Part shown: in pieces, positions 7,717-16,436 of the stretch | How positions within the stretch are numbered: the first letter of the stretch is position 1 | How the letters are laid out: every line of letters begins with the position of its first letter | Assembly: GCF_003944755.1 (NCBI RefSeq) | Contig: NZ_RWGU01000048.1 | Location: 124,001-188,000 of the forward strand | Direction of reading: 5' to 3' | Source of the DNA: Rhodovulum robiginosum | Lineage (GTDB): Bacteria; Pseudomonadota; Alphaproteobacteria; Rhodobacterales; Rhodobacteraceae | Length of the DNA stretch: 64,000 nucleotides | Notes under the pieces: generated by a model | Seen by the model: the letters and a program-made list of their open reading frames with translations, nothing else | The model's database searches: none | Told to the model about the DNA's origin: nothing | Made by a program: the position numbers and the translations under genes

Positions 7717-8705
7717 CGTCAGACCTGCCCTCCGCCATGCGCGCGGTCGAAATCTCCGCTCCCGGCGGCCCCGAGGTGCTGCGGCTGACCGAACGCCCGG
7801 TGCCACGGCCCGGCCCGGGCGAGATCGTGATCCGCCTCGCCTTTGCCGGGGTCAACCGGCCCGATGCGTTGCAGCGGGCGGGCCTATACAACCCGCCGCC
7901 ATGGGCCTCTGACCTGCCGGGGCTGGAGGGCGCGGGCGAGGTCGCGGCCATCGGACCAGGGGTCAGCGGCTGGGCAGTGGGCGACCAGGTCTGCGCGCTG
8001 CTGCCCGGGGGCGGCTATGCCGAGTACGTGGCCACGCCGGCGGCCCATGCCCTGCCGGTGCCCGCCGGGCTGGGCCTGAAGGCGGCCGCCTGCCTGCCCG
8101 AGACCTTCTTTACCGTCTGGTCCAACGTCTTCATGCGCGGCGGGCTCAAGGCCGGCGAACGCTTCCTCGTTCATGGCGGGTCGTCCGGCATCGGCACCAC
8201 GGCGATCCAGCTGGCCCACGCCTTTGGCGCGCGGGTCTTTGCCACTGCCGGCAGCCCCGAGAAATGCGCCGCCTGCGCCCGTCTCGGCGCGGCGCGGGCG
8301 ATCAATTACCGCGAGGAGGATTTCGTCGAGGTGCTGCGCGCCGAAGGCGGTGCCGACCTGATCCTCGACATGGTGGGCGGCGAGTACCTGCCGCGCAACG
8401 TCAAGGCGCTGGCCGACGAGGGGCGCCTGGTGCAGATCGCCTTTCTCCAGGGGCCGAAGGTTGCATTGAACTTTGCCCAGGTGATGATGCGGCGGCTGAC
8501 CATTACCGGCTCGACCCTGCGCCCGCAGTCGGACCTGGCCAAGGCGCGCATCGCCGAACAGCTGCGCGCGACTGTCTGGCCGCTGATCGATTCGGGCCGA
8601 GTCGCCCCGGTGATCGACTCCGATTACCCGCTGGCCGAGGCCCAGAGCGCCCACGAGCGCATGGAAAGCTCGGCCCATATCGGAAAGATCGTGCTGTCGA
8701 TCTGA
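7713..8705 (+). CDS. NAD(P)H quinone oxidoreductase, PIG3-like MDR family
   Basis: This zinc-free medium-chain dehydrogenase/reductase of about 330 residues resembles the TP53I3/PIG3 and Qor group. It has VNRPDALQRAGLYNPPP near the N-terminus, the nucleotide-binding GGSSGIGTTAIQLA (about 158-171) and the late core LRPQSDLAKARIAEQL. I start it at the GTG overlapping the COQ9 stop (GTGA). An in-frame ATG 24 bp later (MRAVEISAPGG) is the alternative. The family reduces quinones with NADPH. Coupling to COQ9 suggests a quinone-related role, which is inference. Confidence 0.9.
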   Translation: MTSDLPSAMRAVEISAPGGPEVLRLTERPVPRPGPGEIVIRLAFAGVNRPDALQRAGLYNPPPWASDLPGLEGAGEVAAIGPGVSGWAVGDQVCALLPGGGYAEYVATPAAHALPVPAGLGLKAAACLPETFFTVWSNVFMRGGLKAGERFLVHGGSSGIGTTAIQLAHAFGARVFATAGSPEKCAACARLGAARAINYREEDFVEVLRAEGGADLILDMVGGEYLPRNVKALADEGRLVQIAFLQGPKVALNFAQVMMRRLTITGSTLRPQSDLAKARIAEQLRATVWPLIDSGRVAPVIDSDYPLAEAQSAHERMESSAHIGKIVLSI

Positions 8706-8806
8706 CGCAATCCCGCCCAGAGCCTGCCATCGTTTCGCCACAGGGGCATAGTCGGCCGCTGTTTTGTAACGCATTGGAAACACTCAGTTTCGGGGCGTTT
8801 CAGGCA

Positions 8807-8835
8807 TTAACTCGGCGTAAATGTGGCGATAAGGT
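8807..8835 (+). promoter_or_regulatory. Weak candidate promoter for the intergenic RNA
   Basis: TTAACT (8807-8812) and TAAGGT (8830-8835) are 17 bp apart, which would start a transcript near 8842. Both hexamers are poor matches, so this is only a suggestion. Confidence 0.25.
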
Positions 8836-8841
8836 GTCAGA

Positions 8842-9067
8842 CATGTAAGCACCTGCTCGTTTCGACATGACCAATTCCTAGGTTCGGGTGTCTGTCCATG
8901 TAGGTACCGCGCTATTTCGCGCGATTTTGGTGAGGGTAATGCCGAGCCCTGTGGCTGCCTGGTGCGGCAGCAGGCCAAGGCTAAAGAGGCCGGCCACCCA
9001 GGCCGGTGCGTAACCAGTGCTTGGGTAGGGCGGCGGGCGGGGTTTCCCCGTCCGCCGTTCGGTTTTT
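8842..9067 (+). ncRNA. Candidate structured noncoding RNA between qor-like gene and RNase T2 gene
   Basis: The 367-bp gap 8706-9072 holds no convincing reading frame but several strong plus-strand stems. These are CGCGC/GCGCG (8908-8912, 8919-8923, then ATTTT), GCTGCC/GGCAGC (8954-8959, 8966-8971) and CCGGCC/GGCCGG (8990-8995, 9001-9006). A closing helix GCCCT/AGGGC (8946-8950, 9027-9031) encloses the last two. A terminator follows at once. This layout suggests a discrete small RNA. I could not match it to tmRNA, 6S RNA, RNase P or a riboswitch class. The first stem might instead simply terminate the upstream gene. The 5' end is approximate. Confidence 0.4.
9032..9067 (+). terminator. Plus-strand terminator closing the candidate RNA
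   Basis: An 11-bp stem (GGCGGGCGGGG at 9032-9042 with CCCCGTCCGCC at 9046-9056, one G-T pair, TTT loop) is followed by GTTCGG and TTTTT (9063-9067). The T-run is on the plus strand only, so it does not serve the convergent RNase T2 gene. Confidence 0.7.
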
Positions 9068-9072
9068 GGGGG

Positions 9073-9702
9073 TCAGTCGACCGGCGGCATCAACGCGCCG
9101 TTCAGGCGGCAATCGTCGTCGATATCCTCGCCGCAGCGCCGTGGTACGAGGTCGCGGGTGAGGCAAAGCCGCGCTTCCTGGATGCGGCCGTTCTTGCAGG
9201 TGATCGTCAGCATGTCCGCGGCCCAGCCGGGATTGGCCGCGAGGAACGCGTCTTCGACCACGCGCGCGGGCAGGCGCACGGTCTTTGGCAGCTTGCGAAA
9301 CACCTCTGGCCGCGTCACCGCCTCGTAGGCGCGGCGGGCCGCGTCGAAATAGGCATCGGCGGTCAGCCCCGAGCAGCGGCCGTGCTTTTTCCACTGGTGC
9401 CAGGCCAGGCCCGCGCTGCCCATGATGTCGGTCATCGCGCGGGTGTCGGCCCGCGACGGGTCGCGCCGGGGCGTGCGGCAAAAGCTTGGCCAGCCTTCCT
9501 CGTATTGCGGCCAGAGGCCGTGCAGCATCCAGCCCAGCCCACGCCCCGGCGCGCATTGCGGCGCATCGCGCCGGGCGCCTTCGGACGCGCACCAGCCCGG
9601 CGACCAGCTGAGCGACAGCACGTAATAGTCGAACCGCCCGGCCCGCTCGTCCTCGGCGCGGGCGAGCGTGGCAGACAGGATCAGCAGCACCAGCCAGCGC
9701 AT
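9073..9702 (-). CDS. Periplasmic ribonuclease T2 family protein
   Basis: The 209-residue protein has an N-terminal signal peptide (MRWLVLLILSATLARA) and both catalytic RNase T2 segments: CAS1 MLHGLWPQYE (about 59-68) and CAS2 WHQWKKHGRCSG (about 101-112), with the active-site histidines. It should cleave single-stranded RNA through 2',3'-cyclic phosphates in the periplasm. Cysteines typical of the secreted family are present. It diverges from the TrcR-type gene. A periplasmic 2',3'-cyclic phosphodiesterase candidate is also encoded in this window (17595-19574) and could act on its products. Confidence 0.93.
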   Translation of the reverse strand: MRWLVLLILSATLARAEDERAGRFDYYVLSLSWSPGWCASEGARRDAPQCAPGRGLGWMLHGLWPQYEEGWPSFCRTPRRDPSRADTRAMTDIMGSAGLAWHQWKKHGRCSGLTADAYFDAARRAYEAVTRPEVFRKLPKTVRLPARVVEDAFLAANPGWAADMLTITCKNGRIQEARLCLTRDLVPRRCGEDIDDDCRLNGALMPPVD

Positions 9703-9829
9703 TTTCTCTTTTCTCCGAACTCCGGCGTGACTATATAGCCTGACAACCTCCCCGAAAACGAGGACCCGCGCCAGACCGGCGCAGCCGTTTTCCCGGCGCG
9801 GGAGAGATGTGGTCTAAAGGAGTAGCCCG

Positions 9830-10591
9830 ATGAACAAGCCGATCATGGCGAAAGCCACCGCCGTGTGGCTGGTCGACAATACCACGCTGAGCTTCAGGCA
9901 GATCGCCGAATTCTGCGGCCTTCACGAGCTTGAGGTGCAGGGCATCGCCGACGGCGACGTGGCAACAGGCGTCAAGGGATTCGATCCGATCACCAACAAC
10001 CAGCTTGAGCAGGCGGAGATCGACAAGGGCGAGGCCGATCCGGCCTACACGCTCAAGCTCAAGTTCAACCCCGCCGCGCTGGGCGAGGAAAAGCGGCGGG
10101 GGCCGCGTTATACGCCGCTCAGCAAGCGGCAGGACCGGCCCAACGCGATCTTGTGGCTGGTCAAGTTCCACCCCGAGCTGACCGACGGCCAGATCGCCAA
10201 GCTGGTGGGCACCACCAAGCCCACGATCCAGACGATCCGCGAGCGCACGCACTGGAACATCGCCAACATGCAGCCGATCGACCCGGTGGCGCTGGGCCTG
10301 TGCAAGCAGTCCGAGCTGGACGCGGCGGTGCAGAAGGCGGCGAAGAAGAAAGAGGCCGAAGGCGCGCTGATGTCGGATGACGAACGGCGCAAGCTGGTAT
10401 CGACCGAGCAGTCGCTGGAGATGGAGACCGAACCGAAGATCCCGACCGCGATCTCGGGGCTGGAAACCTTCACGCTGGGTGGCAGCGACGACGACGAGAA
10501 GCAAGACGACCTGCCCGACGCCGACAGCCTGTTCAACCTGCCCGACAACGACGACGACGACGACGAGGACGAAGACAAGGGCGGCCGGTAA
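9830..10591 (+). CDS. trcR: DUF1013 protein, TrcR-type cell cycle transcriptional regulator
   Basis: The 253-residue protein matches the alphaproteobacterial DUF1013 family, for which the name TrcR is used. It starts MNKPIMAKATAVWLVDNTTL behind AAAGGAG. An N-terminal helix-turn-helix-like part (LSFRQIAEFCGLHELEVQGI) and a second one (LTDGQIAKLVGTTKPTIQTI, about 120-139) are followed by an alanine/lysine helix. The C-terminal 35 residues are almost all Asp, Glu and Leu (LPDNDDDDDEDED), an acidic tail that may contact RNA polymerase or other basic partners. Convergent with recR. The regulatory role is taken from the family, not shown here. Confidence 0.85.
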   Translation: MNKPIMAKATAVWLVDNTTLSFRQIAEFCGLHELEVQGIADGDVATGVKGFDPITNNQLEQAEIDKGEADPAYTLKLKFNPAALGEEKRRGPRYTPLSKRQDRPNAILWLVKFHPELTDGQIAKLVGTTKPTIQTIRERTHWNIANMQPIDPVALGLCKQSELDAAVQKAAKKKEAEGALMSDDERRKLVSTEQSLEMETEPKIPTAISGLETFTLGGSDDDEKQDDLPDADSLFNLPDNDDDDDEDEDKGGR

Positions 10592-10603
10592 GCCCGGCCC
10601 CCC

Positions 10604-11203
10604 TCACAGCCCCTTTCGGGCCTTGAGAGCGGCGCTGATCGTGCCGTCGTCGAGATAGTCCAGCTCGCCGCCGATGGGCACGCCCTGGGCCAGCGACGTG
10701 ACGCGCACGCCGGTGCCCTCCAACTCGTCGGCGATGTAATGGGCGGTGGTCTGGCCGTCGACCGTGGCGTTGAGGGCGAGAATGATCTCGCCGATGGCCT
10801 CGTCCCGCACCCGCGCGATCAGCTGGGGGATGCGCAACTCTTCCGGCCCCACCGATTCCAGCGCCGACAGCGTGCCGCCCAGCACATGGTAGCGCCCCTT
10901 GAAGGCCTGCCCCCGCTCCATCGCCCAGAGGTCGGCCACGTCCTCGACGACGCAGATCTCGCCGGTGGTGCGGCGCGCGTCGGCGCAGATATCGCAGATA
11001 TCCCCGGTACCGATATTGCCGCAAACGGTGCATTCGCGCACCGAGGCCGCGACGGCGTGCATCCTGTCGGCCAGGGGCATCAAGAGCACCGCGCGCTTCT
11101 TGATGAGGTGCAGAACGGCACGGCGGGCCGACCGGGGCCCCAGCCCCGGCAGCCGCGCCATCATCTCGATCAGCGCCTCGATGTCGCGCCCTGCATCGGC
11201 CAA
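10604..11203 (-). CDS. recR: Recombination mediator RecR
   Basis: RecR works with RecF/RecO to load RecA on gapped DNA. The 199 residues contain the N-terminal helix-hairpin-helix [16 protein letters not shown] (about 18-33), a four-cysteine zinc site [16 protein letters not shown] (about 58-73) and a TOPRIM domain with [14 protein letters not shown] and [13 protein letters not shown]. It is the last gene of the dnaX-ybaB-recR cluster, 4 bp behind ybaB, the classical bacterial arrangement. Confidence 0.97.
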   Translation of the reverse strand: MADAGRDIEALIEMMARLPGLGPRSARRAVLHLIKKRAVLLMPLADRMHAVAASVRECTVCGNIGTGDICDICADARRTTGEICVVEDVADLWAMERGQAFKGRYHVLGGTLSALESVGPEELRIPQLIARVRDEAIGEIILALNATVDGQTTAHYIADELEGTGVRVTSLAQGVPIGGELDYLDDGTISAALKARKGL

Positions 11204-11207
11204 TGCG

Positions 11208-11552
11208 TTATACCGGCAGGTCCATCCCCGCGGGCAGCCCCATCTCTTCGGTCAGCTTGCGGGTTTCTTCCTTGGCGGTCTCCATCGCCTTTTCCTGCGC
11301 GTCCTTGATCGCGGCGAGGATCAGGTCTTCGACCACTTCCTTTTCCTCGGCATTAAAGATCGACGAATCTATATCGAGGCCGGTCAGCGTGCCCTTGGCC
11401 GTCGCCGTGGCCTTGACCAGCCCCGCGCCGCTTTCGCCCACAACGGTCATGCGGGCCAGGTTATCCTGCAACTCGGCCATCTTGCCCTGCATTTCCTGCG
11501 CGGCCTTCATCATCTTGGCCATGTCGCCCAGGCCGCCCAATCCCTTGAACAT
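11208..11552 (-). CDS. ybaB: YbaB/EbfC family nucleoid-associated protein
   Basis: The 114-residue protein has the family pattern: a Met/Lys-rich N-terminal helix ([19 protein letters not shown]), then [20 protein letters not shown] and the C-terminal [20 protein letters not shown]. YbaB dimers bind DNA. The gene lies 18 bp behind dnaX and 4 bp before recR, and AAAGGAGA precedes its start. Confidence 0.95.
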   Translation of the reverse strand: MFKGLGGLGDMAKMMKAAQEMQGKMAELQDNLARMTVVGESGAGLVKATATAKGTLTGLDIDSSIFNAEEKEVVEDLILAAIKDAQEKAMETAKEETRKLTEEMGLPAGMDLPV

Positions 11553-11570
11553 CTCGCTCTCCTTTTGCGT

Positions 11571-13319
11571 TCAGCTGTCTTCGAACGGGTCCCATTCATC
11601 CTCGACCTCGGGCAGCGCCTCGGCGGCGGCCGCCTGGGTGAGGGCGTCGGGGGTTTTTATGTCGGTGATCCGCGCCTTGGGGAAGGCGTCAAAAACGGCG
11701 CGGACCAGCGGGTGCTCTTTTGCCTCGGCCTCCAGGCTCAGCCGCTCGGCGTCGCGGGTCTCGGCGATGGTGGGGCCGCCGCCCGTGGCCTCGACCGACA
11801 CTGCCCAGCGATACCCCGTCCAGGCCTTCAGCCGGTCCGAGAGGCGCGCGGCAAGATCGCGGGGCGCGTCGGACGTGGGCTCGAACGCGATGCGGCCGGG
11901 CGAATAGCTGACCAGCCGCACCCCGGTTTCCACATCGATCAAGAGCTTGGGCTCGCGGTTGGCGCGGATCAACTCGACCACATGATCGAAGCTGGCGTAG
12001 TGGGCAAGCGCCGTCTCGGGCTGGGTGGCAAGCGCGGTGGCGGGCCCGCCGCCGCCCCTGGGCGCGCGGAGCGCGGCATGGCCCTGGGCCCCGGTGGGGG
12101 GGCTGCCGCCGGCGGGCCGATGCGCGCCGCCGCCACCGCCCGGCTGCGGCGGCGGAGCGTCCTGCAGCCGCCGCACCAGATCTTCGGGGGTGGGAAGCGT
12201 CGAGACATGGGTCAGCCGGATCACCGCCATCTCGGCGGCCATCATCGCGTTGGGCGCCATCGCGACCTCTTCCAGCGCCTTCAGCAGCATCTGCCACATC
12301 CGCGTCAGCACCCGCATGTGCAGCGCCTTGGCCATGGTCTGGCCGCGCGTGCGTTCGTCTGGCGAAACGGTGGGGTCGTCGGCGGCCTCGGGCGTGATCA
12401 GGATCACGCTCAGCCAATGGGTGATCTCGGCCAGGTCGCGCAGCACGGCCATCGGGTCGGCCCCGTCGGCATATTGCGCCGACAGTTCGGTCAGTGCGCC
12501 GGCGGTGTCGCCCTTGACGATCAGTTCGAACAGGTCCAGCACGCGGCCCCGGTCGGCCAGCCCCAGCATCGCGCGCACCTCGTCGGCCGTGGTCTCGCCC
12601 GCGCCCTGGGAAATCGCCTGGTCCAGCAGGCTCATCGCGTCGCGGACCGAGCCTTCGGCGGCGCGCGTGATCAGCCCCAGCGCCTCGTCCGAGATCGGTG
12701 CGCTTTCCAGCCCGGCGATCTGTTTGAGATGCGCGATCATCACCTCGGGTTCGATCCGGCGCAGGTCGAACCGCTGGCAGCGCGACAGCACGGTGACCGG
12801 CACCTTGCGGATTTCGGTGGTGGCGAAGATGAACTTCACATGCGCGGGCGGCTCTTCCAGCGTCTTCAAGAGCGCGTTGAACGCGCTCGTGGACAGCATG
12901 TGAACCTCGTCGATGATGTAGATCTTGTAGCGCGCCGAGGCGGCGCGATAGGCGACGCTGTCGATGATCTCGCGGATGTCGCCCACGCCGGTGCGGCTGG
13001 CCGCGTCCATCTCCATCACGTCGACGTGCCGCCCCTCGGCGATGGCCACGCAATGCTCGCAGTGCCCGCAGGGCTCGGTCGTCGGGCCGCTTTCGCCGTC
13101 GGGCCCGATGCAGTTCATGCCCTTGGCGATGATCCGGGCGGTGGTGGTCTTGCCCGTCCCCCGGATGCCCGTCATGATGAACGCCTGCGCGATCCGGTCG
13201 GCGGCAAACGCGTTTTTCAGCGTGCGCACCATCGCGTCCTGGCCGATCAGGTCGGCAAAGGTGGCGGGGCGGTATTTGCGGGCGAGCACCTGATAGCCGG
13301 TGCCGGGCGTGTCGGGCAT
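11571..13319 (-). CDS. dnaX: DNA polymerase III subunits gamma and tau
   Basis: This is the clamp-loader ATPase. The start MPDTPGTGYQVLARKYRP gives 582 residues; further upstream the open frame has no homology. Visible elements are Walker A GIRGTGKTTT (about 51-60), zinc-binding C70, C84, C87 and C90, Walker B YIIDEVHML (about 134-142) and the sensor SRC motif in VTVLSRCQRFDL. A Gly/Pro/Ala-rich linker (GGGGGAHRPAGGSPPTG) precedes the tau-type C-terminal domain, which ends EDEWDPFEDS. I saw no obvious slippery A-run for programmed frameshifting. It heads the dnaX-ybaB-recR cluster. Confidence 0.96.
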   Translation of the reverse strand: MPDTPGTGYQVLARKYRPATFADLIGQDAMVRTLKNAFAADRIAQAFIMTGIRGTGKTTTARIIAKGMNCIGPDGESGPTTEPCGHCEHCVAIAEGRHVDVMEMDAASRTGVGDIREIIDSVAYRAASARYKIYIIDEVHMLSTSAFNALLKTLEEPPAHVKFIFATTEIRKVPVTVLSRCQRFDLRRIEPEVMIAHLKQIAGLESAPISDEALGLITRAAEGSVRDAMSLLDQAISQGAGETTADEVRAMLGLADRGRVLDLFELIVKGDTAGALTELSAQYADGADPMAVLRDLAEITHWLSVILITPEAADDPTVSPDERTRGQTMAKALHMRVLTRMWQMLLKALEEVAMAPNAMMAAEMAVIRLTHVSTLPTPEDLVRRLQDAPPPQPGGGGGAHRPAGGSPPTGAQGHAALRAPRGGGGPATALATQPETALAHYASFDHVVELIRANREPKLLIDVETGVRLVSYSPGRIAFEPTSDAPRDLAARLSDRLKAWTGYRWAVSVEATGGGPTIAETRDAERLSLEAEAKEHPLVRAVFDAFPKARITDIKTPDALTQAAAAEALPEVEDEWDPFEDS

Positions 13320-13404
13320 GAGCGTTCTCGGATTCGCGGACCGGGGCTCAGGGTAGGGGGCGCGGCCGCCGGCGTCCAGCGGCAGGCGCATGTCCCGGCC
13401 GCGG

Positions 13405-14442
13405 TCAAAGTGTCTGGGTGGCGATGGCGCCGCCGTAGATCCCGAGGATCAAGAGGCTTTCGACCCCGATCCCGGCGGGGCCGTGGCGTTGACGGTAGAG
13501 CATTCCCAGGATCAGGACCGCCGTCATCATCATGCCCACGACCAGCCAGAAGAGGTCGGGCGTGCCGATGGCGTGGTAGATCGAGCCGTCGCGATAGCCG
13601 ACATCCGAAAAGGTCAGAAACAAGACGTCGAACGTGTTGCCGCCGATGATGCCGCCGACGGCCAGTTGCAGCGCACCGCGCCGGATCGCGCCCAGCGTCG
13701 TGACGAGTTCGGGCAGCGAGGTGATGACCGCGGTCATCAGCGCCCCCACCATCGAGGCGTTGAGGTCGAAACGTGCGGTAAGTTCGGCGGCCCCCAGCGA
13801 CAAGGCCCAGCCAGCGGTGGCCATCGCGGCCATGAGCCCGGCAAAGACCAGCACCAGAACGGCGGTCCGGCGCGGTTCGGGGTCATCCTCGTCGGGCACG
13901 TCCTCGCGGGTATCGCGGGTGCGGACCGGTCGCCACATCGGCGCCTCGCGCACCCGCTGGGTGGCAATACTGCCCACCGCGAATAGCACGACGAGCAGCG
14001 CCGAGACCGGATGCACCGACCAGAACGAAAGCTCGGGCAAGGTGTAGGCCGCCAACGGCAGCGTCAGCATCAGCAGCAGGAGCGCGCCTTGAAAGACATT
14101 TGCCAGCTCGGCCGCCGCGTGTTCCAGGTTGGCCTTGCGGTGCAGCAGGTCGGCCAACGCCAGAAAGGCGGTTTGCGCCGCGATGCCGCCGATGCCGTTG
14201 GAAAAGGCCAGCGAGGCGTGCCCATCAAGCGCGGCGGTCACCGATACCACCGTGCCGGACAACGACGTTGCCGCCCCTAGCAGGACGCCGCCCACCACCG
14301 CCTCGCCCAGCCCGCTGCGGTCGGCCAGACGGTCGGCGAGGGCGGTCATTCTGAGCCCGCATAGCAAAATGACGAGTGCCGCGGCGGCACAGACGCCCAA
14401 GAGCGCCCCGACAGGCAGGTCTGAAATCATCGGGATGAGCAT
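13405..14442 (-). CDS. Sodium/calcium exchanger (CaCA) family membrane protein
   Basis: This is a 345-residue multispanning protein with about ten hydrophobic segments. Two internally related alpha repeats carry the ion-binding signatures GGVLLGAATSLSGTVVSVTA (about 51-70) and VITSLPELVTTLGAI with GGIIGGNTFDVLF in the second half. An acidic cytoplasmic loop (TREDVPDEDDPEP) separates the halves, as in K+-independent cation/proton or Na+/Ca2+ antiporters. The transported ion is not determinable. An ATG 12 bp downstream is an alternative start. The gene is upstream of dnaX on the same strand with 85 bp between. Confidence 0.85.
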   Translation of the reverse strand: MLIPMISDLPVGALLGVCAAAALVILLCGLRMTALADRLADRSGLGEAVVGGVLLGAATSLSGTVVSVTAALDGHASLAFSNGIGGIAAQTAFLALADLLHRKANLEHAAAELANVFQGALLLLMLTLPLAAYTLPELSFWSVHPVSALLVVLFAVGSIATQRVREAPMWRPVRTRDTREDVPDEDDPEPRRTAVLVLVFAGLMAAMATAGWALSLGAAELTARFDLNASMVGALMTAVITSLPELVTTLGAIRRGALQLAVGGIIGGNTFDVLFLTFSDVGYRDGSIYHAIGTPDLFWLVVGMMMTAVLILGMLYRQRHGPAGIGVESLLILGIYGGAIATQTL

Positions 14443-14515
14443 AAGGCGTTCCGCGACGCGACCACAGTGGGAAATGCCTGCCTGGGGTGCGTCGCCGGAC
14501 GTGTCGGGGAAAGGT

Positions 14516-14609
14516 GAGAGGTTGGACAGCGACCCGAACGGGGCTCGCTACGGCTGCTTCCTTCCGGACCTGACCGGGTTGGCGAGGCGCTCGCCCGCGC
14601 CAACCTCTC
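14516..14609 (-). ncRNA. ffs: Signal recognition particle RNA (4.5S type)
   Basis: On the minus strand the sequence contains the universally conserved SRP core GGTCAGGTCCGGAAGGAAGC, with its tetraloop and asymmetric loop region. The ends GAGAGGTTGG and CCAACCTCTC pair perfectly over 10 bp to close the hairpin, giving about 94 nt, normal for the bacterial short form. The RNA binds Ffh for cotranslational membrane targeting. The mature ends are inferred from the closing helix. Confidence 0.93.
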
Positions 14610-14616
14610 GAGCGGA

Positions 14617-14645
14617 TACATAAGCGTCACGCCACGGATTCGCAA
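14617..14645 (-). promoter_or_regulatory. Promoter of ffs
   Basis: On the minus strand TTGCGA (14640-14645) and TATGTA (14617-14622) are separated by 17 bp, and the RNA 5' end follows 7 nt after the -10 box. The spacing fits initiation at the closing stem of the SRP RNA. Confidence 0.65.
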
Positions 14646-14739
14646 GCCTGGGGCGCGGCCAGCCGGGCGCGTTGCTCGCGCAGGATGGCGGCCCTCCTGC
14701 GCAAACCCTCTGCCCGGACAGAGGTGCGGCGCCTGTTTG

Positions 14740-15501
14740 TCACGTGGCCTCGCGCTCGGCCCAGCCGGCGAAGATGCGTTCGAGGAAGACGACCACGTAA
14801 AACAGCACGATCCCGAGGAAGGCCAGCGCGATCAGCACGGCAAACATCAGCGGGTAATCGGCGCTGATCTTGCCGCTGTCGAAGAGGTGGCCCAGCCCCT
14901 TGCCGTGGGGCTCGACGATTTCCATCAGGTTGGTGCCGATGAAGGCCAGTGTCACCGCAACCTTCAGCGCCCCGAAGAATTCGGGCAGGGTTTTCGGCAG
15001 GGCGATCTTCCAGAAGATCGTGAGTTTGGATGCCCCCAGCGACCGCAGGATATCGCGGTATTCGGGCTCAAGCGTCGACAGCCCGATGGAGACCGACACC
15101 GCGATGGGAAAGAACGAGATCAGGAAGGCGATCAGCACCGTGTTCATGTCATGCTGGCCCACGAACATCAGCGCGATGATCGGCACCACGGTCGCCTTGG
15201 GAATCGCGTTGAACCCGACCAGCAGCGGATAGAGCGCGTCGCGCATGGTGCGCGAAAAACCCATGACCATCCCGAGGCCCACGCCGAACACCACGGCAAG
15301 GCTGAGCCCCGCCACCGTGCGCCAGAGCGTCTGCCAGCCGTATTCGAGAAACAGCCAGCGGAATTTCCAGAACGCGGGCCAGAGATCCGACGGCGAGGCC
15401 ATCTTGTAGTTGGGCCAGCCCTGCACCCAGACCAAGAGTTCCCACAGCACCAGGACGACGACCATGGCGATGGCCGGCACGGCGACCTTTCTCAGGCTCA
15501 T
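14740..15501 (-). CDS. ABC transporter permease of an NMT1/THI5-type importer
   Basis: The 253-residue integral membrane protein has a BPD_transp_1 domain. Its EAA loop is LEPEYRDILRSLGASKLTIF followed by KIALPKTLPEFFGALKV (about 130-165), which contacts the ATPase. It resembles SsuC/TauC/ThiX permeases. It is the last gene of the importer operon, overlapping the ATPase stop by ATGA. The substrate is probably a small heterocycle or organosulfur compound, judging from the binding protein class. Confidence 0.9.
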   Translation of the reverse strand: MSLRKVAVPAIAMVVVLVLWELLVWVQGWPNYKMASPSDLWPAFWKFRWLFLEYGWQTLWRTVAGLSLAVVFGVGLGMVMGFSRTMRDALYPLLVGFNAIPKATVVPIIALMFVGQHDMNTVLIAFLISFFPIAVSVSIGLSTLEPEYRDILRSLGASKLTIFWKIALPKTLPEFFGALKVAVTLAFIGTNLMEIVEPHGKGLGHLFDSGKISADYPLMFAVLIALAFLGIVLFYVVVFLERIFAGWAEREAT

Positions 15502-16295
15502 GCGGCACCCTCCTGGGGCGCGCGCCCCTGGGCGATGCGGATCTGGTCGCGCAGGATGTGCAGCATATCGACCGCGCGGGGTTCATAGAGCACGTCAAGC
15601 GTGCGGTCCTGCGGCAGGCCCACCTTCAGCACGTATTGCGCCGTGGCCGGGCGCCCCGACAGCACCACCACCTCGTCGGCGAGAAACACGCTTTCGCGCA
15701 GGTCGTGGGTGATCAGAAGCGCGGTGAAGGGTTCCTTCATCCGCAAATCATGCATCGTCTGCCACAGATCTTCGCGGGTAAAGGCGTCGAGCGCGCCGAA
15801 GGGTTCGTCCATGATCAGCACGTCGGGCTTGTGCACGATGGCCCGGCAGAGCGAGGCGCGCTGGCGCATGCCGCCCGAGAGTTCCGAGGGGCGCTTGCCT
15901 TCGAACCCGTCAAGCCCCACGAGCGACAGCAATTCCTCCGCCCGGGCGATGCGGTCGCGCCGGGGCATGGACGGGGCCACGATTTCCAGCGGCAAGATCA
16001 CGTTTTGCAGGATCGACCGCCATTCCAGCAGCACCGGGTTCTGAAACGCCATTCCCACGGTCTTGCGCGGGCTCGTCACCCGCTCGCCATGCAGCCATAC
16101 CTCGCCGCGGTCGGGCTTCATCAACCCCGCGATCAGCCGGGTCAGCGTGGACTTGCCGCAGCCCGAGGGGCCCACCACGGCACAGAAATCGCCCTCCGGC
16201 ACCACAAGGCTGAGGTCGTCCAGCACAGGCAGGGGGCCTGTAGCGGTCTGGTAGGCATGGGTCACGCCCTTGATCTCGATCAGCGCCTCGCCCAT
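15498..16295 (-). CDS. ABC transporter ATP-binding protein of an NMT1/THI5-type importer
   Basis: The start [20 protein letters not shown] gives 265 residues. Walker [13 protein letters not shown] (about 40-51), the signature [14 protein letters not shown] (about 138-151), Walker [13 protein letters not shown] and the switch histidine in LITHDLRE are all intact, so the ATPase should be active. The protein follows the NitT/TauT subfamily pattern. It lies between the binding protein gene (141 bp upstream) and the permease (overlapping). Confidence 0.92.
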   Translation of the reverse strand: MGEALIEIKGVTHAYQTATGPLPVLDDLSLVVPEGDFCAVVGPSGCGKSTLTRLIAGLMKPDRGEVWLHGERVTSPRKTVGMAFQNPVLLEWRSILQNVILPLEIVAPSMPRRDRIARAEELLSLVGLDGFEGKRPSELSGGMRQRASLCRAIVHKPDVLIMDEPFGALDAFTREDLWQTMHDLRMKEPFTALLITHDLRESVFLADEVVVLSGRPATAQYVLKVGLPQDRTLDVLYEPRAVDMLHILRDQIRIAQGRAPQEGAA

Positions 16296-16436
16296 CGCGG
16301 CCTCGTGTGACTTTTGAAAATCGGCGCCTCCGGCGGCGCGATCCCGACATGACGAAGGGAGGAGAAGAAAGACCGAAACCACGGTCGCCGGAGGCAATCC
16401 CGAGCGGGGGAGAGAGGCACCCGCGCGGGAATTGGG

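Noticed and set aside
8836-8930. Possible two-piece tmRNA or 6S RNA in the gap after the quinone oxidoreductase gene
   Set aside because: I looked for a T-loop GTTCRA with CCA end, a tag reading frame and a 6S-type long closing stem with central bubble and found no convincing set. The region is kept only as an unclassified RNA candidate.
11571-13319. Programmed frameshift in dnaX producing a gamma form
   Set aside because: I saw no A-rich slippery heptamer with following hairpin in the right region.
10899-13649. A very long plus-strand open frame antisense to dnaX
   Set aside because: Its translation is low-complexity Arg/Gly/Ala/His without any family motif, and dnaX, ybaB and recR on the other strand explain the region. 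High G+C creates such long antisense frames.
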